From: G963669295 sp963669295 | GTDB lineage: Bacteria > Bacteroidota > Bacteroidia > Flavobacteriales_D > CALLUQ01 | Reading direction: 5' to 3' | Length of the DNA: 64,000 nt | NCBI GenBank assembly: GCA_963669295.1 | Contig: OY769938.1 | Location: 2,356,001 to 2,420,000 of the forward strand | Shown here: positions 44,154 through 54,191 of the stretch, one piece after another | Numbering within the stretch: position 1 is the first letter of the stretch | How the letters are laid out: the number at the start of each line of letters is the position of its first letter | Program-made: the position numbers and the translations under genes | The notes under the pieces: generated by a model | What the model was told of the DNA's origin: nothing | The model's database searches: none | The model's input: only the letters and a program-made list of their open reading frames with translations

Positions 44154-45602
44154 TTAAAGTTCTTTGCGTAAACGTGCCACTGGAATATTGAGTTGCTCCC
44201 TGTATTTTGCTACAGTTCTTCGGGCAATATTATACCCTTTTTCCTTTAACAATGTTGCCAACTTTTCGTCGGTAAGCGGCTTGCGCTTGTCTTCATTGCC
44301 AATGCTATCTTCCAAAATTTTCTTCACCTCCCTGGTCGATACTTCTTCACCGCTATCGGTAGAAAGCGATTCGGAGAAAAACGACTTCAGTAAAAAGGTG
44401 CCGTGTGATGTTTGTACATACTTGCTGTTGGCTACTCTGGAGATGGTGGAGATGTCGAGTCCTACAATTTCAGCAATGTCTTTTAAGATCATAGGTTTCA
44501 ACAACGTCTCATCGCCTTCCAAAAAGTACTCTTTCTGATATTCCATAATGGCATTCATGGTAAGCAATAAGGTTTGTTGCCGTTGCTTGATGGCGTCGAT
44601 GAACCATTTGGCAGAATCGATTTTTTGCTTCACAAACATCAATGCCTCTTTTTGTTGCTTATCGCTTTTGCTTTTATCTTCCGAGTAAGCCCTCAGCATT
44701 TCAGCGTAGGTTCGACTTACACGCAGGTCAGGGGCATTGCGTGCATTTAACGACAGTTCCAGTTCCCCATCGTGCTCCGATAAGATGAAGTCGGGAATAA
44801 CATGTTGTACCGATTTAGCAGCTTCTTTTGCAGAGTTGCCAGGTTTAGGATTGAGCTTGAGAATTTCTTCAATGGCATCCTTCAATTCCTCATCGGTAAT
44901 GCTCATCCGTTTCAGAATTTTGTCATAATGCTTCTTGGTAAATTCTTCAAAATGATTTTCTAAAATTACCTTGGCATGAACTACCGATGCTGCACTGTCA
45001 TCGCGGCGATTGATTTGAATTTGCAAACACTCTTGCAAACTGCGGGCACCTACCCCAGGAGGGTCGAACTCATGCAGCATGTGTAGCAATTCCTCCAGCG
45101 CTTCTTCAGAAGTAGTAATGTTGAGCGAAAAGGCGATGTCGTCTACTATATTTTCTAAGTCTCTGCGTAGGTAGCCTGAATCATCGAGGTTGCCAATCAA
45201 ATGTCGGGCAATGATTTCCTCCTCTTCTGTAAGATGGCGCAATCCTAACTGTGCGTACAACTGTTCCTGAAAAGAGGTGCCTGAAGCCATGGGGATGGCC
45301 TTTTCTTCATCATCGGCTCCCTTGTTTCGGGAAGATAACTTATAAGAAGGAGTATCGTCGTCGAGATAATCGTTGATGTCAAACTCTTTCTGAGCATCAC
45401 TCACATCCTCCTGGAAATCATCTTCTCCATATTCATCACTCTCAGTCTCTTCCTTCCCTTCTTCCAATGCAGGATTTTCTTCAATCTCTTCTTTGATGCG
45501 TTGTTCCAGTTCCACGGTAGGTACTTGTAACAACTTCATCAACTGTATTTGTTGAGGCGAAAGTTTCTGTAATAATTTTTGTTGTAAGCTCTGCTTTAAC
45601 AT
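44154..45602 (-). CDS. rpoN: RNA polymerase sigma-54 factor
   Basis: The 482-residue protein has the glutamine- and leucine-rich activator-interacting region I at the N-terminus (LSPQQIQLMKLLQVPTVELE), an acidic region II (about 50-95), the core-binding region, and the C-terminal RpoN box (IARRTVAKYREQLNIP) preceded by a helix-turn-helix. It directs polymerase to -24/-12 promoters with AAA+ activators, none of which is seen here. Its position next to asnS is common in Flavobacteria. The acidic insert of D/E-rich residues is typical for Bacteroidota homologues. Confidence 0.96.
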   Translation of the reverse strand: MLKQSLQQKLLQKLSPQQIQLMKLLQVPTVELEQRIKEEIEENPALEEGKEETESDEYGEDDFQEDVSDAQKEFDINDYLDDDTPSYKLSSRNKGADDEEKAIPMASGTSFQEQLYAQLGLRHLTEEEEIIARHLIGNLDDSGYLRRDLENIVDDIAFSLNITTSEEALEELLHMLHEFDPPGVGARSLQECLQIQINRRDDSAASVVHAKVILENHFEEFTKKHYDKILKRMSITDEELKDAIEEILKLNPKPGNSAKEAAKSVQHVIPDFILSEHDGELELSLNARNAPDLRVSRTYAEMLRAYSEDKSKSDKQQKEALMFVKQKIDSAKWFIDAIKQRQQTLLLTMNAIMEYQKEYFLEGDETLLKPMILKDIAEIVGLDISTISRVANSKYVQTSHGTFLLKSFFSESLSTDSGEEVSTREVKKILEDSIGNEDKRKPLTDEKLATLLKEKGYNIARRTVAKYREQLNIPVARLRKEL

Positions 45603-45642
45603 CGTTAGTTGTTCTTATCCCAAAATACGGAAATTATTTCAA

Positions 45643-47091
45643 TTAAAATGCGGCATTTTGAGGCGTTCTTGGGAATGGAATTACATCTCTGATGTTGGTC
45701 ATTCCGGTAACAAACATAATGAGTCGTTCAAAGCCCAACCCAAATCCACTATGCGGCACTGTTCCAAACTTTCTTGTTTCCAGGTACCACCAAATGCTTT
45801 CTTCTGGAATGTTAAATTCCTTCACTTTACTCATCAACACATCATGGCGTTCTTCCCGTTGCGATCCTCCAACAATTTCACCAATACCAGGAAACAATAC
45901 ATCCATAGCTGCAACAGTCTTGCCATCTTCGTTTTCACGCATGTAAAATGCCTTGAATCCCTTTGGGTAAGCGGTAATAATTACAGGGCGTTTAAAGTGC
46001 TTTTCTACCAAGTAGCGTTCGTGCTCCGACTGTAGATCCTTGCCCCATTCTACAGGAAATTTGAATTTTTTCTTTTTATAAGGCTTAGAATTTTGAAGTA
46101 CTTCGATGGCCTTCGTATAAGTGATTCGTTCAAAGGTATTGGCAGTAACAAACTCTAAACGCTCAATAAGGTTCATCTCCTGTCGCTCGTTTTGCGGTTT
46201 ACTTTTCTCCTCGTGCAATTCCCTGTTCTTTAAAAACTCCAGGTCGTCTTTGCAATGCTCAAGAGCATACTGCGCCAAAAATTGTAAGAACTCCTCCGCC
46301 AAATCCATATTGTCATGAATGTCGGCAAATGCTACCTCTGGTTCAATCATCCAAAACTCAGCAAGGTGGCGCGAAGTATTGGAGTTTTCAGCCCTAAAAG
46401 TTGGACCAAATGTATAAATCTGACTTAAAGCCAATGCGGCTAACTCGCCTTCCAATTGGCCCGATACGGTAAGGTTAGTTTCCTTACCAAAGAAATCCTG
46501 GCTGTAATCTATCCCGCCTTCTTCTGTTAAAGGAGGGTTTTTAGGATTGAGCGTAGTTACCCTAAACATTTCTCCTGCGCCTTCGGCATCTGAACCAGTA
46601 ATAATAGGCGTGTGGATATTATAGTAGCCACGATCGTTGAAAAACTTATGAACGGCATAAGTCATAGCGTGCCTAATTCTGAATACGGCACCAAAGGTAT
46701 TGGTGCGAAAGCGCAAGTGAGCCTGCTCACGCAAAAACTCCAGCGAATGCCGCTTAGGCTGCATCACAGTATGTTGTACCTCATCTGGGTTGGCATCCCC
46801 AAGTATTTCAAACCCGGTTACCTGAACCTCAACATCTTGCCCCTTGCCTTCCGAAGCTACCAGGTTACCAGTTACCGAAATAGCAGCACCGGTAGTAATG
46901 CGCTTCAGCTTCTGCTCACTCCAGGCCTCATGGTCAACAACGGCCTGAATGGTATTAATGGTGGAACCATCATTAATGATGATGAATCGATTGCTTCTAA
47001 ATGATCTAATCCATCCCATTACAGTTACTACAGTGCCAATTGGTTGTTCGGTGAGTAGTGATTCAATCTTGGTTCTTTTCGATGTTTCCAC
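45643..47091 (-). CDS. asnS: asparaginyl-tRNA synthetase
   Basis: The 482-residue class IIb enzyme charges tRNA-Asn. An OB-fold anticodon-binding domain comes first (about 15-115, GTVVTVMGWIRSFRSNRF). The catalytic domain has the class II motifs: RIRHAMTYAVHKFF (motif 1 region), FRAENSNTSRHLAEFWMIEPE (motif 2) and GFGLGFERLIMFVTG (motif 3). The frame begins with GTG (GTGGAAACATCG). No closer ATG is better. The coding gap to rpoN downstream is 40 bases, so they may be co-transcribed. Confidence 0.97.
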   Translation of the reverse strand: METSKRTKIESLLTEQPIGTVVTVMGWIRSFRSNRFIIINDGSTINTIQAVVDHEAWSEQKLKRITTGAAISVTGNLVASEGKGQDVEVQVTGFEILGDANPDEVQHTVMQPKRHSLEFLREQAHLRFRTNTFGAVFRIRHAMTYAVHKFFNDRGYYNIHTPIITGSDAEGAGEMFRVTTLNPKNPPLTEEGGIDYSQDFFGKETNLTVSGQLEGELAALALSQIYTFGPTFRAENSNTSRHLAEFWMIEPEVAFADIHDNMDLAEEFLQFLAQYALEHCKDDLEFLKNRELHEEKSKPQNERQEMNLIERLEFVTANTFERITYTKAIEVLQNSKPYKKKKFKFPVEWGKDLQSEHERYLVEKHFKRPVIITAYPKGFKAFYMRENEDGKTVAAMDVLFPGIGEIVGGSQREERHDVLMSKVKEFNIPEESIWWYLETRKFGTVPHSGFGLGFERLIMFVTGMTNIRDVIPFPRTPQNAAF

Positions 47092-47181
47092 TTTTTAATG
47101 CATTTAATGGTTGATAAAAGGAGTACAAAAAAAGCACATTTTCTGCTGAAAACGAAGCGTTGACGCGAATAAAAGACTTTA

Positions 47182-47191
47182 GAAACGTTTC
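47182..47191. promoter_or_regulatory. 10-bp palindrome, possible TetR operator
   Basis: GAAACGTTTC lies between asnS and the tetR-type gene. It could be an operator of this TetR protein, but a short palindrome can arise by chance. Confidence 0.25.
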
Positions 47192-47299
47192 CTCACAATT
47201 GGTCTTTACAAAGAAAGATTTCGTCTACGATACATTCGGAACGGTCGAAACAATGGAAACATTTTGCCACGCAATTTGTTTCCTTGGTTTTTTTGTTGC

Positions 47300-47307
47300 T
47301 ACATTTG
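47300..47307 (+). promoter_or_regulatory. TAnnTTTG (-7) element of the efflux operon
   Basis: TACATTTG is exact and ends only four bases before the TetR ATG. A TTTG at 47275-47278 is 21 bases upstream. A leaderless mRNA is expected. Confidence 0.55.
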
Positions 47308-47311
47308 TACC

Positions 47312-47932
47312 ATGGATACTAAAGAACAAGAAATACTTTGTCAGGTAATGGAGCTCTTTATGCGATACGGCATCAAGAGTGTTACCATGGACGATGTAGC
47401 TCGTAACCTTGGCATGTCGAAGAAAACCTTGTACAAATATGTAACTGATAAGCGCGACCTGGTGAAGAAAGTGATGATGATGGGGCGTCAGGAAGATGTA
47501 CGCGTGATCAGTGAAGTCATGTCGAAAAACCTCAATGCCATTGACGAGAATTTTGAGATTTCAAAGTTTGTAGTGGAAAAGGTGAAAAATATTCACCCTT
47601 CCATTTTTTACGATTTAGAAAAATATTACAGCGATGCCTGGAAAGTATTTGAGGAGCATAAACAAGAGTTCATCTACGATTGTGTGTATCAGAATTTAGA
47701 AAAGGGAATGAAAGAAGGGTTATACCGCAACGATTTGAATGCATCCATTATTTCAAAGCTGTATGTGTCGAAAATGGACGACATCTGGGATACGCAACTA
47801 TTTCCTCCAGGCGAATATCGCTTCGACAAAGTATACATGGAAATGTTCCGCTATCATATTCGAGGCATTGCCAGCGATAAAGGTATTGAGTACCTGATAG
47901 AAAAAGTGAAAAAAGAAAAATCCAATTTATAA
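47312..47932 (+). CDS. TetR-family regulator of the efflux operon
   Basis: The 206-residue protein has a TetR DNA-binding domain at the N-terminus: YGIKSVTMDDVARNLGMSKK with the helix-turn-helix near 20-50, then TLYKYVTDKRDLV. The rest is helical and holds an effector pocket. The start at MDTKEQ follows a TAnnTTTG promoter by four bases. It overlaps the tolC-type gene by one base, so it heads the operon and very likely represses it (inference from arrangement). Confidence 0.9.
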   Translation: MDTKEQEILCQVMELFMRYGIKSVTMDDVARNLGMSKKTLYKYVTDKRDLVKKVMMMGRQEDVRVISEVMSKNLNAIDENFEISKFVVEKVKNIHPSIFYDLEKYYSDAWKVFEEHKQEFIYDCVYQNLEKGMKEGLYRNDLNASIISKLYVSKMDDIWDTQLFPPGEYRFDKVYMEMFRYHIRGIASDKGIEYLIEKVKKEKSNL

Positions 47933-49266
47933 TGAAGAAAAGAATCATCACGGTGTTCTTATTGCTTTCGGGCGTAGCTTTTGGACAGGGAGCCAAAGAG
48001 TTTACGTTGAAAGAGGCACAGGATTATGCCATTAAGAATGCCTACAATGCGAAGGTAGACAGCCTTAATCTGGCGATAGCCATTAAAAAGGTGAAAGAAA
48101 CTACCGCCATTGGGTTGCCGCAAGTGAATGGGGAGGTGAAGTTTCAAAACTTTCTCGACATTCCTACTACGGTAATTCCTGCGAATGCTTTTAACCCTAC
48201 TGCTCCCGAAGGAGAATTGGTAGGGGTACAATTTGGTACCGACTACAGTACTACTGCTTCCATTACTGCTTCACAACTCATTTTTGATGGGTCATACCTG
48301 GTGGGGCTACGTGCAGCACGTACCTATACTGATTTGTCGCGAAGAACGTTGAGTAACACCGAGCTTGAAATTAAAGACATGGTAGCGCAAGCGTACTACA
48401 CAGCATTGGTGGCCGATGAAAATGTAAAGGTGTTGGAAGCCACTTTGAAAAACATGGACAAGCTGTATGCAGAAACCAAGGCCATTTACGACAATGGATT
48501 GGTGGAGGAGCAAGATGTAGAGCAAATGCAGTTAACAGTAGCCAACATGCAAAATGCACTTACCCGTGCCGAACGACAATCGGGTCTTACCAAAGACCTG
48601 TTAAAACTGCAAATGGGCATGGAGCTGAGTGCAACAATCGGGTTGAAAGAAGACATGGAAGCTGTGGCAGGAAGTGCTGATGTAGAAAGCCTGGTGAGTA
48701 AAGAATTCAATGCCGGTAACCATCCACAGTATCAAATGGCACAAACGGGCGAGGCATTGTCGTTGTTAGACTTAAAGAACAAGCGTTCAGCATACTACCC
48801 GAAAGTGGGCGCTTTTTTCACGCACCAGCAACAGGCATTGCGCAATAACTTTGATGTGTTTGAGAATTTGCCCTGGTATCCTTCCACACTATGGGGCATC
48901 AACATCACTGTTCCGATCTTTAGCAGTAACATGCGTCGATCACAAGTGTCGCAAGCCAAATTGGAGTTGGAGAAAACGCAGGTGCAAGTAAAGCAACTCG
49001 ACCAGAGCTTACAATTAGAAGCACGATCGGCTAAGGCTGAATATTCAAGTGCTTACGAAGTGTTTAATACAGAAAAGGAAAACCTGGCACTGGCAGAGCG
49101 CATCCAAACCAAAACGTTGAAGAAGTACAAAGAAGGACTGGCCTCCAGTATGGAGTTAACCCAGGCACAAAATCAATACCTCACCACACAGGGCAATTAT
49201 ATTAATGCAGCCATGCAGTTGCTTAGTGCAAAAGCCCGACTCGATAAGGTGATGAATAACTATTAG
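47932..49266 (+). CDS. TolC-family outer-membrane efflux protein
   Basis: A signal peptide (1-18, FGQ) is followed by two repeats of the OEP (TolC) fold, with long coiled coils (FTLKEAQDYAIKNAYNAK near the start; YKEGLASSMELTQAQNQYL near the end). 444 residues is typical. It forms the outer-membrane exit duct for the RND pump encoded two genes later. It is translationally coupled to the tetR gene before it and followed, one base after its stop, by an upstream ATG of the MFP gene. Confidence 0.93.
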   Translation: MKKRIITVFLLLSGVAFGQGAKEFTLKEAQDYAIKNAYNAKVDSLNLAIAIKKVKETTAIGLPQVNGEVKFQNFLDIPTTVIPANAFNPTAPEGELVGVQFGTDYSTTASITASQLIFDGSYLVGLRAARTYTDLSRRTLSNTELEIKDMVAQAYYTALVADENVKVLEATLKNMDKLYAETKAIYDNGLVEEQDVEQMQLTVANMQNALTRAERQSGLTKDLLKLQMGMELSATIGLKEDMEAVAGSADVESLVSKEFNAGNHPQYQMAQTGEALSLLDLKNKRSAYYPKVGAFFTHQQQALRNNFDVFENLPWYPSTLWGINITVPIFSSNMRRSQVSQAKLELEKTQVQVKQLDQSLQLEARSAKAEYSSAYEVFNTEKENLALAERIQTKTLKKYKEGLASSMELTQAQNQYLTTQGNYINAAMQLLSAKARLDKVMNNY

Positions 49267-49303
49267 CATGAAAACAAGATTAAATCCTACTAATCCATAT
49301 ACC

Positions 49304-50452
49304 ATGAAACGAATTGTATTATTGGTCGCGATAGCCGGAATGTTGGTAGCATGTGGCGGTGGCGAACAAACAGGTCTCGACGGACTAAAAGCAGAGCGCG
49401 AGGCATTGAAGGCACAAATTGCTGAGTTAGATATTCAAATTGCCGAACTGGATACCGTTCAACTTAAGATGCTTCCCAAAGTGGAAGTACAGGCAATACA
49501 AACCAAAAAATTTGAACATTACTTTGAAGTACAAGGAAATGTTGAAGCGGAAAAGAATGTAGTGTTGTATGCCGAAATGGGCGGAAATATTAAGAGCATT
49601 CAAGTAGAAGAAGGCGAGCAAGTGAAGGCGGGTAAAACGTTGGTGATATTCGATACTGAGGTAATTAGCCAAAACATTAAAGAAGTGGAGAAAGCCTTAG
49701 AGTTGGCCGAATTTGTATACGAGAAACAAAAGAACTTGTGGGATCAAAACATTGGTTCGGAATTGCAGTACCGCCAGGCGAAGAATCAAAAAGAATCGCT
49801 AGAGCAAAGTTTAGCCACATTGCGCTCGCAACGCAGCCAGGCAGTGATTACTGCACCCTTTGATGGGGTAGTGGATGAGATTTTTCCTAATGCGGGAGAG
49901 ATGGCACCTCCAGGAGGACCAGTGCTGCGCTTGTTGAACCTCAACAACGTTTCCATTGTTTCTGATGTTACTGAAAACTACCTGGGACACATCCAAAAGG
50001 GTACTCCCATCATTGTTGAGTTTCCTTCGTTAAACGACTCGGCTACGATTAAAGATGCATCACTTACCCGCGCTGGTCAGTTCATTAACCCTGCCAACCG
50101 CACATTTAAAGTGCAGGTAGACATCGATAATACGAACAAAGGTTTGGTGCCTAATTTATTGGCAGTACTTAAAGTACGCGATTATGTTAATGACAGTACA
50201 GTGGTGGTGCCCACCAAGTATGTACGACAAAACAACGAAGGTGCAAACTATGTGTTTGTGCTTGAAAAGAAAGAAGGCAAATCCCACGCCCGCAGGGTTG
50301 AAGTAGAGTTGGGAATGAGCTATACCAACAAGAGTGTAGGCTTTAGTGAAACGGAAGTATTAAAGGGGCTTTCCGGAAGCGAGGTGCTAATAACCAAAGG
50401 GTTTAAAGGCATCCAGAGCAATGATGAAGTAGACGTTGTAAATACCCTTTAA
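49304..50452 (+). CDS. RND efflux periplasmic adaptor (membrane fusion protein), lipoprotein
   Basis: The ATG at MKRIVLLVAIAGMLVAC gives a lipoprotein signal with the lipobox LVAC; an ATG 12 codons before would extend it with PTNPYT, which is less likely. The 382-residue mature product has a coiled-coil (ALKAQIAELDIQIAELDTVQ), barrel-sandwich halves (GGNIKSIQVEEGEQVKAGKT, then ITAPFDGVVDEIFP), and the beta-barrel and membrane-proximal parts (TFKVQVDIDNTNKGLVPNLL). It links the RND pump to the TolC duct. The operon is tetR-tolC-MFP-RND. Confidence 0.93.
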   Translation: MKRIVLLVAIAGMLVACGGGEQTGLDGLKAEREALKAQIAELDIQIAELDTVQLKMLPKVEVQAIQTKKFEHYFEVQGNVEAEKNVVLYAEMGGNIKSIQVEEGEQVKAGKTLVIFDTEVISQNIKEVEKALELAEFVYEKQKNLWDQNIGSELQYRQAKNQKESLEQSLATLRSQRSQAVITAPFDGVVDEIFPNAGEMAPPGGPVLRLLNLNNVSIVSDVTENYLGHIQKGTPIIVEFPSLNDSATIKDASLTRAGQFINPANRTFKVQVDIDNTNKGLVPNLLAVLKVRDYVNDSTVVVPTKYVRQNNEGANYVFVLEKKEGKSHARRVEVELGMSYTNKSVGFSETEVLKGLSGSEVLITKGFKGIQSNDEVDVVNTL

Positions 50453-50474
50453 TCACTCTAAACAAAAACATGTC

Positions 50475-53400
50475 ATGGCAGCAAATCAAGACATAAAACC
50501 ACCCGCCGAAAACGGCAAGAAAGTGGAAAAAGAATTTGGGCTGTCCACCTTATCGGTGAACAATAGGAAAACGGTTTTCCTCATTACATTCCTCATCTTT
50601 TTAGCAGGAATAAGCTCTTACATCTCTATGCCCAAAGAGAGTTTTCCGGAGGTTCAAATCCCGGAAATATATGTAGGTACTCCCTACCCGGGAAGTTCGC
50701 CTGAGGTGATAGAAGAAAAGATTACCAAGCCGTTTGAGAAGGAAATCAATACCATCAAAGGCATTGATAAGATTACTTCATCATCTATTCACGGCTACTC
50801 TTCCATTCGTGTAGTATTTGAGTTTGAAGTAACTCCTACCGAAGCATTGCGCAAGGTAAAAGATGCGGTAGATAAAGCAAGAGGCGATAAAGATTTCCCA
50901 CAAGACTTACCTACAGAGCCTAATGTGTTTGAGCTCGACTTCAGCGAAATGCCGATCATGAACATTAACCTTACCGGTAAAGGAGAGGCAGCGAAAGATT
51001 ATTCGATTGATCAGTTGAAGGAATACGGTGAATACTTGAAAGATAAAATTGAGGCTCTGCCTGAAATTTCGGAAGTAGACATTCGTGGGGTACAGGAAAA
51101 GGAATTATTGATAGCTATTCGCAAGCACGATGCAGAGGCGAAGCAAGTAAGCTTCATGGACATCGAAAACGCCATTACCTCTGAAAACATCACGATGTCG
51201 GGTGGTGAGGTATTGGTAGATGGTGAGCGACGTTCGGTACGTGTTGAAGGCGAATTTGAGAACATCGAACAGGTGCGCAATGTTATTGTAAAGCGCGAAA
51301 ACTTTGATGTGGTATACTTGCACGAAGTGGCCGATGTGTCTTTTGGTGATGCAGATGCTTCTAGCTTTGCCCGCGAATTTCAAAACCCTGTAGTAATGTT
51401 GGATGTGAAGAAGCGTGGGGGAGCCAACCTATTGATCGCTTCCGATTCCATCAACATAATATTAGACCGTGCATGGGAGCAAAATGTAATTCCGGATAAC
51501 GTGGCCTACACCGTTACCATGGATCAGTCGGATAAAACGCGCGACATGGTAAGTAACCTTGAAAACAGCATTATTTTTGGGGTGATTCTTGTGGTATTGG
51601 TGTTGTTATTCTTCCTCGGGTTGCGCAATGCGATGTTTGTTGGGGTAGCCATTCCATTGTCGATGTTCATGGCCTTTGTGTTGTTGAATGCGGCAGGAGT
51701 AACCCTCAATGTAATGGTACTTTTCTCATTGGTATTAGCACTGGGGATGTTGGTAGACAATGGCATTGTGGTAGTAGAGAACATTTATCGTTTGCGCGAT
51801 GAAGGCATGTCGTCGTTTGAGGCGGCCAAGAAAGGGGTAGGAGAGGTGGCCTTACCCATTATTGCTTCTACCGCTACCACCTTAGCAGCATTTGTGCCTC
51901 TTGCACTATGGCCTGGAATGATGGGTGAGTTTATGTTTTACCTCCCACTTACGTTGATGATTGTATTGGGATCATCGCTCTTTGTAGCCCTGGTCATTAA
52001 CCCAGTGCTAACAGCAGTATGGATGAAAGCGGGGCAAAGCGAGCCCAACAAGAAACGGGTGATCATTACCTCTCTTGGACTGGCATTGATAGGGATCATG
52101 TTTGTGGTATTTGGTGCCATGTCGTTTGGCAACCTACTCATCATTATAGGAATTATAGGAATCATTAACCTGTTTGTGCTTACCCCCGGTACAAAGGCAT
52201 TTCAGGAAAAAGTATTGCCGGTATTGGAACGTAAGTATGAGAACTTCTTGAGCTATGCCGTAGGGAAACGCCCTCGTACTTTTTTAATTGGCACAGTGGC
52301 CATGCTAATTGTATCGTTTATGCTGATTGGTGCCTTTACTCCTAAAGTGGAATTCTTTCCGGTGAATCAGCCCAACTATGTAAACATCTTTATTGAACAT
52401 CCTATTGGTACCGATATTCATGTTACCGATAGCACCACCCGTGCCATTGAAACCCTGGTTGTTGACTCCTTTTATAGCAAGTACAAAGATCATGTATGGA
52501 CCAAGGTGCGTGGTGGAGATACCCTTCGTAAGCCATTAATCAAATCGATTATTGCACAGGTAGGGGAAGGAACAAGCGACCCCGCACAAGGTGTGCAGAT
52601 GGGGAACACCCCCAACAAAGGACGGATTTCAATATCGTTTGCAGAGTTCCAACATCGAAAAGGGTTTGAAACATCGAATCTAATGAAGGAACTGGATCGA
52701 TTGATTTCGGGACGCTTTCCTGCCGATATTCGTATTGCAACGGTGAAAAATGCAGAAGGGCCACCTCAACAGCCCCCTATTAACATTGAGGTAAAAGGAG
52801 AAGGAGATTATAAAGTACTGATTTCTGAAGCGGAGAAGATTCAAAGTTTCATCAAACGATTGAACATCCCGGGCATCGACGAATTGAAGTTAGATGTAGA
52901 ATCAGGTAAACCTGAGCTTCCGATTGAAATCGACCGTAAAAAAGCACGAAGGTTGAATCTTTCAACTGGGCAAATCGCTTCTACTTTAAGAACAGCCATC
53001 TTTGGCAAGGAAATATCTACCTATAAGATCGATGATGATGATTACGATATCAACTTGCGTTACCAGGAGGATTATCGTAACGACATTGATGCCTTGTTGA
53101 ACCAGAAAATTACTTTCCGCGATCAAAACAATGGGAAAATCATCCAGGTGCCTATACGAGCGGTAGTAGTGGAGCCTAAGAACGCTACCAGCTACAGTGC
53201 GGTGAATCACAAAAATCTCGATCGACTGGTAACAGTAGTATCAGGAGTAAAAGAAGGGTACAACCCTACCGAGGTGGTGAATGAAATTAAAGCAGCATTG
53301 ACCGAATTTGAAGGCCTTTCTGATGGATATACCTGGCGCTTTACCGGGCAGCAGGAAGACATGGAAAAAGAAATGTCGTTTTTAAGTTCGGCATTGATGA

Positions 53401-53993
53401 TCGCAGTATTCCTCATCTTCCTCATCATCATTACCCAGTTTAACTCATTCTCATCACCAGTAGTAATTTTAAGTGCGGTGGTATTGAGTTTAATAGGAGT
53501 ATTGCTTGGGTTGGTGATCTTCCAAATGGACTTTATCATTATCATGACTATGATTGGTATTATATCGTTGGCCGGGGTAGTGGTAAACAATGCCATTGTA
53601 CTGATAGATTATACGAACCTTATCATGGCAAGAAAGCGAAGAGAGCAAGGCCTGGAAGAAAATGCTCGCTTGCCCATCGATCAGGTAATGACTTCGATTG
53701 TAGAAGGAGGAAAAACAAGGTTGCGTCCGGTACTGTTAACAGCCATCACCACCATTTTAGGATTGATTCCGTTAGCAACAGGTTTTAACATTAACTTCTT
53801 TACTTTCTTATCAGAATACGATCCACAGATATTTATAGGTGGCGATAACGTGATGTTCTTTGGCCCGATGTCGTACACCATCATCTTCGGACTTACGTTT
53901 GCTACGTTCCTAACGTTGGTCATCGTGCCGGTGATGTATTACTTGCTCACACGGTTGAAATACAAATGGGTGAAGGAAGTGAAAACGGATTAA
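50475..53993 (+). CDS. RND multidrug/solute efflux pump (AcrB type)
   Basis: The 1,172-residue protein is an inner-membrane proton antiporter: 12 or more helices, with two large periplasmic loops between TM1-TM2 and TM7-TM8. The proton-relay aspartate is in LGMLVDNGIVVVENIYR (TM4). Repeat signatures include PGSSPEVIEEKIT and NNAIVLIDYTN. It is about 120 residues longer than AcrB because of an extra hydrophobic segment around residues 520-580 (ALIGIMFVVFGAMSFGNLLI), common in Bacteroidota pumps. The substrate is unknown. A strong terminator follows. Confidence 0.95.
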   Translation: MAANQDIKPPAENGKKVEKEFGLSTLSVNNRKTVFLITFLIFLAGISSYISMPKESFPEVQIPEIYVGTPYPGSSPEVIEEKITKPFEKEINTIKGIDKITSSSIHGYSSIRVVFEFEVTPTEALRKVKDAVDKARGDKDFPQDLPTEPNVFELDFSEMPIMNINLTGKGEAAKDYSIDQLKEYGEYLKDKIEALPEISEVDIRGVQEKELLIAIRKHDAEAKQVSFMDIENAITSENITMSGGEVLVDGERRSVRVEGEFENIEQVRNVIVKRENFDVVYLHEVADVSFGDADASSFAREFQNPVVMLDVKKRGGANLLIASDSINIILDRAWEQNVIPDNVAYTVTMDQSDKTRDMVSNLENSIIFGVILVVLVLLFFLGLRNAMFVGVAIPLSMFMAFVLLNAAGVTLNVMVLFSLVLALGMLVDNGIVVVENIYRLRDEGMSSFEAAKKGVGEVALPIIASTATTLAAFVPLALWPGMMGEFMFYLPLTLMIVLGSSLFVALVINPVLTAVWMKAGQSEPNKKRVIITSLGLALIGIMFVVFGAMSFGNLLIIIGIIGIINLFVLTPGTKAFQEKVLPVLERKYENFLSYAVGKRPRTFLIGTVAMLIVSFMLIGAFTPKVEFFPVNQPNYVNIFIEHPIGTDIHVTDSTTRAIETLVVDSFYSKYKDHVWTKVRGGDTLRKPLIKSIIAQVGEGTSDPAQGVQMGNTPNKGRISISFAEFQHRKGFETSNLMKELDRLISGRFPADIRIATVKNAEGPPQQPPINIEVKGEGDYKVLISEAEKIQSFIKRLNIPGIDELKLDVESGKPELPIEIDRKKARRLNLSTGQIASTLRTAIFGKEISTYKIDDDDYDINLRYQEDYRNDIDALLNQKITFRDQNNGKIIQVPIRAVVVEPKNATSYSAVNHKNLDRLVTVVSGVKEGYNPTEVVNEIKAALTEFEGLSDGYTWRFTGQQEDMEKEMSFLSSALMIAVFLIFLIIITQFNSFSSPVVILSAVVLSLIGVLLGLVIFQMDFIIIMTMIGIISLAGVVVNNAIVLIDYTNLIMARKRREQGLEENARLPIDQVMTSIVEGGKTRLRPVLLTAITTILGLIPLATGFNINFFTFLSEYDPQIFIGGDNVMFFGPMSYTIIFGLTFATFLTLVIVPVMYYLLTRLKYKWVKEVKTD

Positions 53994-54081
53994 ACGTTTG
54001 GTTTTAAATCTTAGACCCTCCCGGTTTTATTGATCTGGAGTTGGGATTCCACAGGGTCGAAGGTTTAGTTTTGGTTAGTAG

Positions 54082-54114
54082 TCCCCCCGGGTGGTTCCGG
54101 GGGGATTTTTTTTT
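54082..54114 (+). terminator. rho-independent terminator of the efflux operon
   Basis: TCCCCCCGG pairs with CCGGGGGGA around a six-base loop, then nine T residues. It closes the tetR-tolC-MFP-RND operon. Confidence 0.93.
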
Positions 54115-54191
54115 GCAAAACTCTTGTTCGCATACCAACAAGTTAGTTAAGCTTGTCCCAAACCAGATGGTTATTTTCATTAAATTGCTTC

